A stretch of DNA of 64,000 bases. Origin: Paraburkholderia sp. LEh10 (lineage in GTDB: Bacteria; Pseudomonadota; Gammaproteobacteria; Burkholderiales; Burkholderiaceae). The notes under the pieces were generated by a model. It saw only the letters and a program-made list of their open reading frames with translations, was not told the DNA's origin and did no database searches. A program made the translations under genes and the position numbers. Below, piece by piece: positions 52,103 through 60,082 of the stretch (position 1 is its first letter; each line of letters opens with the position of its first letter). Location: the NCBI RefSeq assembly GCF_017814945.1, contig NZ_JAGIPX010000033.1, positions 1 through 64,000 of the forward strand. Reading direction: 5' to 3'.

Positions 52103-53467
52103 ATGACGACACCCGCCCTCCTCCTGCTTACCCACCAGGCCCGCTCCTATGCGGCCCTGATCAAGGACTACGCCGACCGGCTCGGCGTCGCCGTGGTGGT
52201 TCTCAGCTCAAGGCCGCGAGACGTGCGCGACCTCGAACAGCTCGCCGCTCTGGGCATCGCGCGTCTCTGGCATGTCGACGACGAGCACCTCGACGAGTCG
52301 CATGTTGCGCCGGTGCTGGCGCAGGCAAGCGCCGAAGGCTTCACGATCGTCACGGCGCTTGCCACTTTCGAAGGCTACCGCGTACTGATGGCGCTGACCA
52401 ACCAGCGGCTTGGCGCCATCGACGCTGACCCTGCGGCGCTGAAGAAGTGCATGGACAAGTTCCTGTGCCGCCGGTGTCTCTCCGAACGAGGCTTGAGCCG
52501 GTCCACCGCGACCGTGCTCGATGCGCAGACACTTCCGGCGCTGCGCATGAGCGGAAGAAAGCTGTTTGTCAAGCCGCGTCGCGGCGCCGGCTCGTTCGCC
52601 TGCTTCCGGCTCGACGACACGCTCACCATCGACAGGCTCCATGCGTTGCAGCAGCAGATGCGCGACGACCTGGCGTTCCGCGCGATCTTCGCCGGCCAGT
52701 TCGACTTCATCGCGGAAGACTACGTGCACGGCGACGAATACAGTCTCGAGGTGCTGGTTGTCGGCGGTGAAAGTCATGTCATCGGCGTGCATGCGAAATA
52801 TCTCGACGACTCGAGCGGCACGACGCTCGAAACCAGCAATTCGCTCCCGGCGCCGCGCCTGAGCGATGAGCAACAGCTTGCCGGCGAGCGCTTCATCGAT
52901 AGGTGTCTTTCTGCACTGCAACTGCGCGAAGGCTGTTATCACATCGAGGCGCGCCACGACCCGAGCGACGGGCACTGGGACATCATCGAGATCAACGCCC
53001 GCATGGGAGGTGCGTTGATCAATCAGAGCGTCGGTGTTTTCACCGGTGGCTTGTCGATGCTGGAGTTGTGGGTCAGGACGCTGTGCAGCGTAGCGGACGA
53101 AGCGCGCCTCGAGCTGCGCGGCCAGCTCGGTGCGCTTCGCGAAAGCACGCGCCGTCGCGACAAGAGCATGGAACATGGCACGGTGTTCTTCAGCCGCTAC
53201 GGCGAGCGCAACCGCACGCTGGAAAAGCTTTCGATCGACCAACTGACGCCGCAGCCGGACATCGCCGAAATCCCGGTGCGCGAAGGAACCAGGCTACCCG
53301 ATTCGGAGCGCGGCATCTTCATCCTGAATGCGCTGTGGAAGGTGCGCATTCCCGATATCGCCAACCAGTTGCAGGGGCTCTCGACGATGCTCGACGAGAA
53401 GCTCGTGGTGCGGTATTCCGACGCGGCCGCGAGCGCCGCCAATCTGACAGCCAAGGAGAAACCATGA
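52103..53467 (+). CDS. ATP-grasp ligase, second copy
   Basis: A 454-residue ATP-grasp protein, only distantly similar to its neighbour. Blocks: LTHQARSYAALIKDYADRLG at the start, CMDKFLCRRCLSERGLSRST, LFVKPRRGAGSFACFRLDDT (ATP Lys and flexible loop), FIAEDYVHGDEYSLEVLVVG, and the magnesium-site strand WDIIEINARMGGALINQSVG (Glu and Asn retained). A further C-terminal segment of about 100 residues is typical of amino-acid ligases in this group. The stop overlaps the next start (ATGA), so it is translationally coupled to the diiron-oxidase-like gene. Confidence 0.87.
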   Translation: MTTPALLLLTHQARSYAALIKDYADRLGVAVVVLSSRPRDVRDLEQLAALGIARLWHVDDEHLDESHVAPVLAQASAEGFTIVTALATFEGYRVLMALTNQRLGAIDADPAALKKCMDKFLCRRCLSERGLSRSTATVLDAQTLPALRMSGRKLFVKPRRGAGSFACFRLDDTLTIDRLHALQQQMRDDLAFRAIFAGQFDFIAEDYVHGDEYSLEVLVVGGESHVIGVHAKYLDDSSGTTLETSNSLPAPRLSDEQQLAGERFIDRCLSALQLREGCYHIEARHDPSDGHWDIIEINARMGGALINQSVGVFTGGLSMLELWVRTLCSVADEARLELRGQLGALRESTRRRDKSMEHGTVFFSRYGERNRTLEKLSIDQLTPQPDIAEIPVREGTRLPDSERGIFILNALWKVRIPDIANQLQGLSTMLDEKLVVRYSDAAASAANLTAKEKP

Positions 53468-54207
53468 ATCGCGTGACCCACTGCGGCATCGAACGCCCAA
53501 TTCCCTTCTACTCGCTCGCGGATGGCGAGCGCATCCGATCCCGGCTCGATCAGTACCTCGACATGAAGATGGCCGAATGGGCCGCCACCGTGCCGTATGC
53601 GAACCACCTGGAGAGCCGGAAGCTCGACAGCAAGTGGTACCGCCGTCATACGATCGAGCATGTGTGGCGCATCCGCCTGAGTCGCTCGGCGCACTGCAAG
53701 GCGCTGCACGCGATCACCAAGATCTCGCCCGAAGCCGCGCAGCTCTACGCCGAGTACCAGTCCGAGGAGATGAACCACGATGCGCTGTTCATGCAGGACT
53801 GCAAGGCGCTCGGCGTCACGCGAGAGGAGCTGTTGGCCACCGAGCCCTTCCTCGCCACGCGGCTGTTGCAGGGCTTCTTCTACTTCCTCTGCGAACATGA
53901 AAGCCCGATCGGCGTGATCGCATCGAGCTATCTCGTCGAGTACACCACGGCCAAGCTGACGCCGAGGCAGATCAAGACGATGAAGGAGACGCTGGGTGAG
54001 GAGAAGATCAAGGGCCAGCTCGCGCACATCAACACCGATGTCGGCGAAGATCACGCGGGCGAGATGTGGCGCATCCTGCGCTACCTGATCAGCAGCGAGG
54101 AGGACGTCGACAAAGTGCTGCGCTACTTCGACGACATCCAGACCATCCTCGCGATGTACTTCCGCGAGCTCTACGAGGCGACCGTCGAGGAAAAGGCTAC
54201 GGCGTAA
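53464..54207 (+). CDS. Haem-oxygenase-like diiron oxidase (HDO) family protein
   Basis: A 247-residue all-helical protein. Candidate metal ligands: Glu65 (TIEHVWRI), Glu102-x2-His105 in YQSEEMNHDAL, Glu159 in YLVEYTTAK, and His188, Asp192 and His197 in HINTDVGEDHAGEMW. From memory, UndA uses Glu67, Glu101, His104, Glu159, Asp190 and His194, so the order and spacing agree closely. HDO enzymes cleave or rearrange amino and fatty acids with O2 (UndA, BesC, SznF, PolF). A ferredoxin follows, a plausible electron donor. The start (53464) lies inside the previous gene's last codons and follows AAGGAG. Alternatives are a PqqC/TenA-like fold with no metal. Confidence 0.83.
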   Translation: MNRVTHCGIERPIPFYSLADGERIRSRLDQYLDMKMAEWAATVPYANHLESRKLDSKWYRRHTIEHVWRIRLSRSAHCKALHAITKISPEAAQLYAEYQSEEMNHDALFMQDCKALGVTREELLATEPFLATRLLQGFFYFLCEHESPIGVIASSYLVEYTTAKLTPRQIKTMKETLGEEKIKGQLAHINTDVGEDHAGEMWRILRYLISSEEDVDKVLRYFDDIQTILAMYFRELYEATVEEKATA

Positions 54208-54260
54208 ACCTTCAACGGACGGCCGCCGCGACTGGACGGCCGCCATCTTGCGGAGCGGAC

Positions 54261-54542
54261 ATGCACAAAGTACTTATCAGCACCACCGGCGAAGCGTTCT
54301 CGCTGCCGCACGACGCCTACCTGTCCGACGCGGCCGAACTGCAGCTCGCCGGGCTGGTCTTCGGATGCCGGGCAGGCATGTGCGGCATATGCGTCATCGA
54401 GGTGGTCGACGGCGCTGCCAACTTGTCATGCCCCGACGAGGACGAGAGCCTGTTCCTCGCCTCACTCGGTCACGCCGAGGAGTCCAAGCGCCTGGCCTGC
54501 CAATGCCAGTTGCGCGGCGACGTGACGATCCGACAATGTTGA
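54261..54542 (+). CDS. Plant-type [2Fe-2S] ferredoxin
   Basis: A 93-residue ferredoxin. Cluster cysteines are Cys36, Cys41, Cys44 (GCRAGMCGICVIEV, C-x4-C-x2-C) and Cys80 (RLACQCQLRGDVTI). The segment LSCPDEDESLF between them matches the usual acidic recognition surface of such ferredoxins. The start is chosen at MHKVLISTTGE; a GGAGCGG site lies upstream. It probably delivers electrons to the adjacent HDO-like oxidase or to the PhyH-type enzyme for iron reduction. A 53-base gap separates it from the oxidase gene. Confidence 0.92.
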   Translation: MHKVLISTTGEAFSLPHDAYLSDAAELQLAGLVFGCRAGMCGICVIEVVDGAANLSCPDEDESLFLASLGHAEESKRLACQCQLRGDVTIRQC

Positions 54543-54556
54543 GCAAGGAGCCAACT

Positions 54557-55171
54557 GTGTCCTATGTGGTGACGCTATCCGGAAGCCCCGCGGCCCACTC
54601 GCGCAGCACGCATCTGCTCCGTGTCGCCGAAGACGCCTTGCGTGCGCATGGCGTGGCGGTGCGACGCATCGATGCACGCGAACTGCCGGCGGCGTCCCTG
54701 ATGCATGCCGACTTCGACGATCCCGCCGTTCGCGAGGCGCTAAAGCTGGTTGACCAGGCGCAGGCGGTGATCATCGCGACACCGCTCTACAAAGCGTCCT
54801 ACTCCGGTTTGTTGAAGAGCTTCCTCGACCTGCTACCGCAGAGGGCATTGGCGCACAAGCCGGTGCTGCCTTTCGCGACCGGCGGGAGCCTTGCCCACCT
54901 GCTGGCGCTCGACTACGCGCTGAAGCCGGTGCTGGCCTCGCTCGGCGCGCGCCACGTGCTCGACAACGTGTTCGCGACCGAGCGCGACATGCTGGTAGTC
55001 GACGGCGCCTATGCGGTGACCGATGCGATCGCGCAACGGCTTGCCGATGCGATCGAGTCGCTGGTGCACGTGCTCGACGATGCCGCGGCGCTGCGCAGCT
55101 TGCGCGACGGCCGTCGCATGAGCAACGAGAGACGCACTCGAGAAACAGATCTTTTTCGTGCGTTGAGGTAA
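54557..55171 (+). CDS. NADPH-dependent FMN reductase (SsuE-like)
   Basis: A 204-residue flavodoxin-fold reductase. It starts VSYVVTLSGSPAAHSRSTHL, with phosphate-loop residues SGSP-x-x-x-SRS for FMN, then ATPLYKASYSGLLKSFLDLL (the ring-contact loop), LPFATGGSLAHLLALDYALK and LASLGARHVLDNVFA, all typical of SsuE/MsuE. The GTG start is supported by AAGGAG at 6-base spacing; an ATG 21 bases earlier overlaps the ferredoxin stop. It makes free FMNH2, which the luciferase-like monooxygenase at the other edge of this cluster needs. Confidence 0.9.
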   Translation: MSYVVTLSGSPAAHSRSTHLLRVAEDALRAHGVAVRRIDARELPAASLMHADFDDPAVREALKLVDQAQAVIIATPLYKASYSGLLKSFLDLLPQRALAHKPVLPFATGGSLAHLLALDYALKPVLASLGARHVLDNVFATERDMLVVDGAYAVTDAIAQRLADAIESLVHVLDDAAALRSLRDGRRMSNERRTRETDLFRALR

Positions 55172-55336
55172 GGCGACGCCGTTTGGTTCTGGAGGAAATT
55201 GTTCGATTTACCCGGCACGTTTATTCGGCGCTGACCCAGTTCTGTTCGGTCGCTAGCCCCGCAGCACGGTAGTGTGACGTCAAACGCCCGTGTGTTGGCC
55301 CGACCTCTCTGCGCAGATGTCACTTCGGGCCAATAA

Positions 55337-55374
55337 GGGGGCTCAACAAGGTACGGGGGGCTCAACAAGGTACG
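55337..55374. repeat. Perfect tandem 19-bp direct repeat
   Basis: Two head-to-tail copies of GGGGGCTCAACAAGGTACG at 55337-55355 and 55356-55374. The second copy runs straight into the left arm of the inverted repeat that follows. Confidence 0.85.
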
Positions 55375-55404
55375 CGCTTATCCTCTGCATGGCATAAGCG
55401 CGTA
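55371..55404. repeat. Perfect 11-bp inverted repeat
   Basis: TACGCGCTTAT (55371-55381) and ATAAGCGCGTA (55394-55404) flank a 12-base centre. It could be a terminator for the flavin reductase operon (about 200 bases after its stop), a recombination site or a protein-binding site. No T-run follows. Confidence 0.75.
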
Positions 55405-55981
55405 TCCCGCTCAACCCTCTGCGCACCCGTTCCCGGTTCGCTTGCCTGATTGGTTGGACTACGATGATGCTCGCAAAAGAGCGCAGGCTGAGATTGTCGT
55501 ATTGCATCTCCACCGCTGACCATATGGAATCCTGTTCTAATCGGCGTGACGGCGAGCTAGCGCAATTCTACTCGCTCACGATGTAAGCAGTCCTATTTAC
55601 CACAGGCATTTTCTCATCCAACCTTCCTTATCACGACGCAACCGTCTTTCGAAGACCTCGCGCGTAAATCATCCGGTGCCAAGATTAGCGGGATTGTCGG
55701 TCAGGCGCATATAGCGCGGGTCGGGCCTAAGATTGCGTTGCAGGATATCTTCGTTAATCATTGCGGGACGGATCGACCGCGGATATCGGCCGATACACTT
55801 CTTATGCAAAAGAGTCAGGAAAAGTACATCGGGCAATACCAGTTTCGCGGCTGCCTTCACCTTCCTGAATCGCGGACATGGTCCTCATCCTGCTTCGACC
55901 TCGCGCTGATGCATTTGCTTCTTCTTTACCCGATCGCACTTCGTTCACTTATTGGCAATCCTTCCCGCTCCGGACTTCGGA

Positions 55982-57007
55982 TCAGTAGATCAGCTTCGCG
56001 ATTGGCGCGACCGCTTGCGTTCGGGCGGCGGAGACGCTTGTTGCCGCCGTACGCGGACGTTCGTCGCCTGAGAGATGTCGGAGCGCCCGGAAATTGGTCG
56101 GCGACACGCCGTAGCGCAGCCTGAATATGCGCCCCAGCCGGTTGCCGTCGCCCATTCCGCAGCGCCGGGCAATCTTGTCGATCGGAAGCTCGGTTTCCAT
56201 CAGCATCGAGCAGACTACTTCGAAGCGCGTACGCTGCAGGTACTCGAGCGGGGTCATGCCGAATTCGCCTTTGAAACGACGCTGATAGTTCCGCGTGCTC
56301 ATCGCGGCAGACTCGGCTGCGAGGCCGACCGAAATGGGCTTGCTGTAGTTCTCGCGAATCCAGCGGGCCGATTCGCGAATCTTCTCCGTCGTCGTCGCGA
56401 TGTTCAGATCGTCTGCGTCAGGCCGCGCGCGCTCGGGGACGTTGGTCTGCAGCGCGCGTGCAACCTTGCGAGCCGTCTCCGCGCTCAGGTCGCGTTCGAT
56501 CTGGGCGAGCGCCATATCCGTCGGCGTCGCACTGGAGGGGGGCTTTTCACACACGCCATCATCCAGCACGAATACGGGCACCGGCGATTGAGTCGGGGCG
56601 CAGGCGGGGTCGCTCTTCGGCTCGATGCTCGACGGCACACTCGAGCCTTGTCGGGACAACCAGGAAACGAGTGCCTCGCTGGCTGGCGCCGCGGCATCGC
56701 TACTGCGAGCTACATAGAGCGCGTTGAAGTCGGCGAGCCGGTATTGCTCGAACTTCTGCGTCCAGATCGAAAAGCACGGCCCGCCCGTCACGAAGCCACC
56801 GGACTCCGATAATACAGAGAATCGGTAAGGAACACGCTCTCCGTTGGCCTTTTCGAGTTCGTTGGCGAGACGAAAAGCGTCTCCAATGGCTCCCGCGGCA
56901 GCCATCGAGCAGTACTGCGAGATTAGCAGTCCGACATGTCTCTCGCCCATGGAATTAACTGGTCGTTCGTCTTCTCGCCACGGATGCGATCGAGCAAACC
57001 CATTCAT
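55982..57007 (-). CDS. AraC-family regulator with DJ-1/PfpI-like N-terminus (GlxA type)
   Basis: A 341-residue regulator. The N-terminal half (about 25-120) resembles the amidase/DJ-1-like domain of GlxA-type proteins: HVGLLISQYCSMAAAGAIGD, FSVLSESGGFVTGGPCFSIW, LADFNALYVARSS. The C-terminal AraC domain (about 225-325) has SVGLAAESAAMSTRNYQRRF, GMTPLEYLQRTRFEVVCSML and IARRCGMGDGNRLGRIFRLR, the two helix-turn-helix units. The middle is divergent and low in conserved residues. The start at 57007 has GGAGAG at good spacing. Its target is unknown; the reductase operon and its own promoter are nearest. Confidence 0.87.
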   Translation of the reverse strand: MNGFARSHPWREDERPVNSMGERHVGLLISQYCSMAAAGAIGDAFRLANELEKANGERVPYRFSVLSESGGFVTGGPCFSIWTQKFEQYRLADFNALYVARSSDAAAPASEALVSWLSRQGSSVPSSIEPKSDPACAPTQSPVPVFVLDDGVCEKPPSSATPTDMALAQIERDLSAETARKVARALQTNVPERARPDADDLNIATTTEKIRESARWIRENYSKPISVGLAAESAAMSTRNYQRRFKGEFGMTPLEYLQRTRFEVVCSMLMETELPIDKIARRCGMGDGNRLGRIFRLRYGVSPTNFRALRHLSGDERPRTAATSVSAARTQAVAPIAKLIY

Positions 57008-57400
57008 ATTTAGCTCTCCAGATTAATGCACGATACTTCGACGGGGATGAGAATACCGTACTGAAGGATCGGTTGAATAGCTGTCGGATTTGTTCGAAAG
57101 ATTTGGCGTAATCGTCCGGATAGAGGAAATTTATACTTCTCGCGACACGATGCGTGTCGCATCTTTTCCGATTCCGGAAAGAATTTCACGGAAAAAATAT
57201 CTTATTACTTTCGCAACGAGAGACCGGTCCCATTTCCTGCCGACCTTGACGGATAAGGGACATAAGCCTATTCATCCTCGCGCTTTCCGAAGCATGACGC
57301 AATGTACTGTCACTACATTTTCGTTGCGCGGTTTCGAGGGTGAACAGTATCAATCTGTTACACCAATTTCAGGTAGGCACAACTCTTATTTCCGAATGGC
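57008..57400. other. AT-rich upstream region of the AraC-type gene
   Basis: Lower GC than anything around it, with no gene supported. It probably contains the promoter of the leftward AraC-type regulator. No exact promoter boxes are called. Confidence 0.45.
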
Positions 57401-57600
57401 GGGATTTCTTAATGCCCTCGATCGATAGAGTGTGCGCGGTGCGCAGGCGCACCAGCGGCATGCGCTTGCGTGCCAGGTCTCGCGGCCCACGTTTCTCGCG
57501 CGGACAGACATGGACCGCAGGCAGTAACCCCGACCGCTGCAACTGGGCCAGAAAGGACGCATCGGCGAAATCGCCGCTGTGCGGACGTTGGCCGGCGAGC
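57401..57600 (-). mobile_element. Fragment of an IS110-type transposase
   Basis: Leftward, a stretch reading SFLAQLQRSGLLPAVHVCPR followed by EKRGPRDLARKRMPLVRLRT and AHTLSIEGI resembles the middle of IS110-family transposases, where an aspartate/alanine-rich run precedes PRE/RDL..KR..LV..RT. The N-terminal DEDD residues and the C-terminal transposase domain are missing. It is inactive. Confidence 0.45.
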
Positions 57601-57881
57601 TGACGCGCGCTGGCTGCCAGGGTCTTGTTCGGCCGGAAGCGGTCCCGTGTCCGGCGACGGACGAGGTGGAGAAAGTCGTGGCCAGGGGTTACTTCGCCGA
57701 GGCCCAAGAGCGTTCGCCCGACGAGGTCGAAATCGTCAAGTCGCTGACGGGAACGACAGTCGCGCCGGCCAGGGTCCGCCGCAAATCGCGGTCCCAAAAG
57801 GCCTAACAGGTTGCGTGAATGCCCGTCGTACGCGTCGCTGACACGTTGAATTGAGAACCTGACTGGCTCCCCCGGGAGATC
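57601..57881. other. Unassigned fragment downstream of the IS110-like remnant
   Basis: A plus-strand frame ending at 57806 reads VEKVVARGYFAEAQERSPDE and VEIVKSLTGTTVAPARVRRK before a stop. It looks like a genuine protein tail, but no family is recognised and the 5' part is lost. Confidence 0.3.
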
Positions 57882-57990
57882 ATGCGCAGCACCGACACGT
57901 TCACCGAGAGTTTGTTTTCCGTGCGAAGCTCATGGAACGGACGCACTGGCCGAGCCGTCCTGGCGAGCGCTTCATTGACCATGACGCGCG
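57882..57990 (+). mobile_element. N-terminal scrap of a transposase-like gene
   Basis: ATG with a GGGAG site upstream, encoding MRSTDTFTESLFSVRSS, which resembles the start of IS1182/IS4-type transposases (MRSTDTFTESLF followed by a DDFVP block). Here the continuation is unrelated, so only the first 15 or so codons remain. Assignment is tentative. Confidence 0.3.
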
Positions 57991-58049
57991 TCGAACGCAG
58001 TGGATGTGACGCCGGAACGAAATCATCTAGGTTGGGAGGTTGCTAAAGA

Positions 58050-58165
58050 TGCTTAAACGCGTTACAGCAGTGTCGTTGTTACTAGCGGGTTTGCTTTCGT
58101 TGACAGGCTGCAAGACGATTCAGGACATTGCGGACTCTGCACTTGTCATTAAGCGGGCCCTGTAG
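58050..58165 (+). pseudogene. Very small lipoprotein gene with a 1-base frameshift
   Basis: GGGAGG lies 9 bases before an ATG that reads MLKRVTAVSLY and then stops. One base further along the other frame reads VVVLAGLLSLTGC (a lipobox) KTIQDIADSALVIKRAL and stops at 58163-58165. Adding one base near 58079 would restore a 38-residue small lipoprotein. No function is known. Confidence 0.4.
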
Positions 58166-58307
58166 GTTGAGGCTGAGATTGACCCAGGCGTAACAAACTG
58201 TTGCAGCTATAGTGATTCGGTAAATTCAGGCCCAGAATCGTAGGCCTTGTCGGGCTGGCTAGCTGGCGACAACTATCGAAACACCTGAGAGAGAGAATTC
58301 AAGCGAG

Positions 58308-58589
58308 ATGAACCGACGCGCTCAAGCCATCCAGCATCTGGAGCGTAGCGGTGAGGACAGCAAACGCAGACGCGCCCTTGCCGCACGCCTTGACACCGCC
58401 CTGAAACGGGCCGGCATCAGTACCGCCAGCGTCGCCAGGCTGCTCAACGTGGGCCTGCATGACGTGCAATTCTGGCGCCGTGGCATCACGGTTCCGCCGG
58501 TGAACGTATTCCCGCGGATTGCCGCCTTCCTTGAGGTAGACGCCTTCTGGCTGTGTACCGGGCAGACAACGGGAGCGGCGGCCATCTAG
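58308..58589 (+). CDS. Small helix-turn-helix (XRE-like) protein
   Basis: A 93-residue protein. The segment RLDTALKRAGISTASVARLL and NVGLHDVQFWRRGITVPP (about 27-65) is an XRE-type helix-turn-helix, followed by FPRIAAFLEVDAFWLCTG, the usual fifth helix. A purine-rich GAGAGAG stretch lies upstream of the ATG. It is surrounded by mobile-element debris, so a phage or plasmid origin is likely. Targets are unknown. Confidence 0.65.
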   Translation: MNRRAQAIQHLERSGEDSKRRRALAARLDTALKRAGISTASVARLLNVGLHDVQFWRRGITVPPVNVFPRIAAFLEVDAFWLCTGQTTGAAAI

Positions 58590-58694
58590 CCAGCTCCGGA
58601 CACGCGCCCTGCTACACCCGTCGAGAAAAAGGGATCTGTTGCAGTAAGGCGCTCAGTTATGACGTGCGGAACGACACGAACAACTGTAAGCTCG

Positions 58695-58975
58695 ATGAAG
58701 ACGTTGAATCCGGCAATGGCCCGAGTGCTCAAACGCCTGCATTTTCCGCTCGACGTGATCCTGACCTGCGTGCGCTGGTATGTAGTCTATCCTCTGGGCC
58801 TGCGGCACCTCTAAGACATGATGGCCGAGCGCGGCGTTTCGGTCGACCATTCGACTGTGCACCGCTGGGCCGTCAAGCTGTTGCCAGTGCTGGAGAAAAC
58901 GTTTCGCCTGCGCAAGCGGCCAGTTGGCAAGAGCTGGCGCATGGACGAGCAGCCTGTCAGATTTTTAGTGTGCCG
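58695..58975 (+). mobile_element. Truncated IS6-family transposase
   Basis: The reading frame from 58695 gives VLKRLHFPLDVILTCVRWYV, YPLGLRHL, a TAA stop where Glu is normal, then MMAERGVSVDHSTVHRWAVK and KRPVGKSWRMDE, which is the N-terminal helix-turn-helix part and the first catalytic Asp of IS6/IS26-type transposases. The sequence breaks after SWRMDE. An internal stop and the missing C-terminal half make it dead. Confidence 0.75.
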
Positions 58976-59197
58976 AGATCATGAAACGATAACGGTTTTT
59001 TATGTCAGGCGTAGATGTCGCTGACCACCTCTTCATTCCTCCTTCGCCTGCTTGGCATAGGCAAGGCCGCTGCTCGGCCTTTAGCCGGCAGTCGGGCACC
59101 GGGATTGAAAGGTCGGCTACACGCTGATGGCGTTCAGGTAAGATCTTCTCTAAATTGTTCCACACGCGCACGTGCGGTACAGTCGCTTTCGGTTTTG

Positions 59198-60082
59198 TCA
59201 CCTATCCAAGGCCTGACGCACATTCCCTCCGGTTGCCGCGAGGCGCGCCCTCGCAGCCTCCGCATCAACACCACATTTGAGCACCACTATCGCCACCTTG
59301 ACCTGATATCCGCTAGTGACAAGGGCACTCCGAGCTATGTCCTCGGACACCCCGGTCGCATGCATGGTCATACTGATGGCCCGGTGCATCAATTTTGCAT
59401 TGACTGGTCGCAGATCGACCATCAGGTTGCCGTATACCTTGTTCAGTCCCACCATCAGGGCACTCGAGAAACTGTTCAGCGCAATCTTCTGTGCAGTCCC
59501 GGCCTTCAGACGCGTACTGCCCGAGATGATTTCTGGTCCGGTCACTAGCGCAATGCCGATCTGCGCGGCAATCAGCACCGGGGCGTTCGGGTTGTTGGCG
59601 AGTCCGATAGTGAGCGACCCGATTGCGCGCGCCGCCCGCAGCGCCCCCAGCACGTATGGAGTAGAACCCGACGCCGCAATCGCGAGCACCACGTCGTTGA
59701 TTAGCGGCCGCACAGCCAGCAGATCGGCCTCTCCCTGCTGACCGTCATCTTCGGCGCCCTCCACTGCGTTCGTAAGCGCACCGGGACCGCCGGCGATTAA
59801 AGCAATCGCACGGGACCGAGGCCATGAAAAGGTGGGATACAGCTCCACGGCATCGAGCATTCCCAGACGTCCCGATGTGCCTGCACCCACATAGATCAGT
59901 CGGCCTCCTGCCGCGATGCGGGGGATCGCTTCACGTACCGCCTCTGTTAATTGATCTCGGACTGCCCAGACCGCCTGAGCGGCGTTAAGCTGATCCTCTA
60001 CCAAAACCTCAACCAGCCGATCGATCGGATACAGGTCGAGATCGGTATGTTGCGGGTGCGGTATTTCTGTACTGCCTTGCAT
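59198..60082 (-). CDS. murQ: N-acetylmuramic acid 6-phosphate etherase
   Basis: A 294-residue SIS-domain lyase. It starts TEIPHPQHTDLDLYPIDRLV, has the family signature IYVGAGTSGRLGMLDAVELYPTF split around about 63-85 (the Glu of DAVEL is the catalytic residue), IALIAGGPGALTNAVEGAED, VLAIAASGSTPYVLGALRAA, TRLKAGTAQKIALNSFSSAL and the tail VKVAIVVLKCGVDAEAARAR. Length is normal for MurQ. It opens the lactyl ether of MurNAc-6P to GlcNAc-6P in cell-wall recycling. No anmK, nagA or transporter is adjacent, and IS remnants lie on both sides, so it may have been moved here. Confidence 0.92.
   Translation of the reverse strand: MQGSTEIPHPQHTDLDLYPIDRLVEVLVEDQLNAAQAVWAVRDQLTEAVREAIPRIAAGGRLIYVGAGTSGRLGMLDAVELYPTFSWPRSRAIALIAGGPGALTNAVEGAEDDGQQGEADLLAVRPLINDVVLAIAASGSTPYVLGALRAARAIGSLTIGLANNPNAPVLIAAQIGIALVTGPEIISGSTRLKAGTAQKIALNSFSSALMVGLNKVYGNLMVDLRPVNAKLMHRAISMTMHATGVSEDIARSALVTSGYQVKVAIVVLKCGVDAEAARARLAATGGNVRQALDR

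Larger units (their letters stand above)
55172..55981. other. Gene-free stretch downstream of the cluster with repeats
   Basis: About 800 bases without a supported gene. It includes a tandem 19-bp repeat and a perfect 11-bp inverted repeat (listed separately). Opposing open frames around 55670-55860 have no recognised domain, though both strands give fairly unbiased protein-like text, so decayed mobile DNA is possible. Confidence 0.45.
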
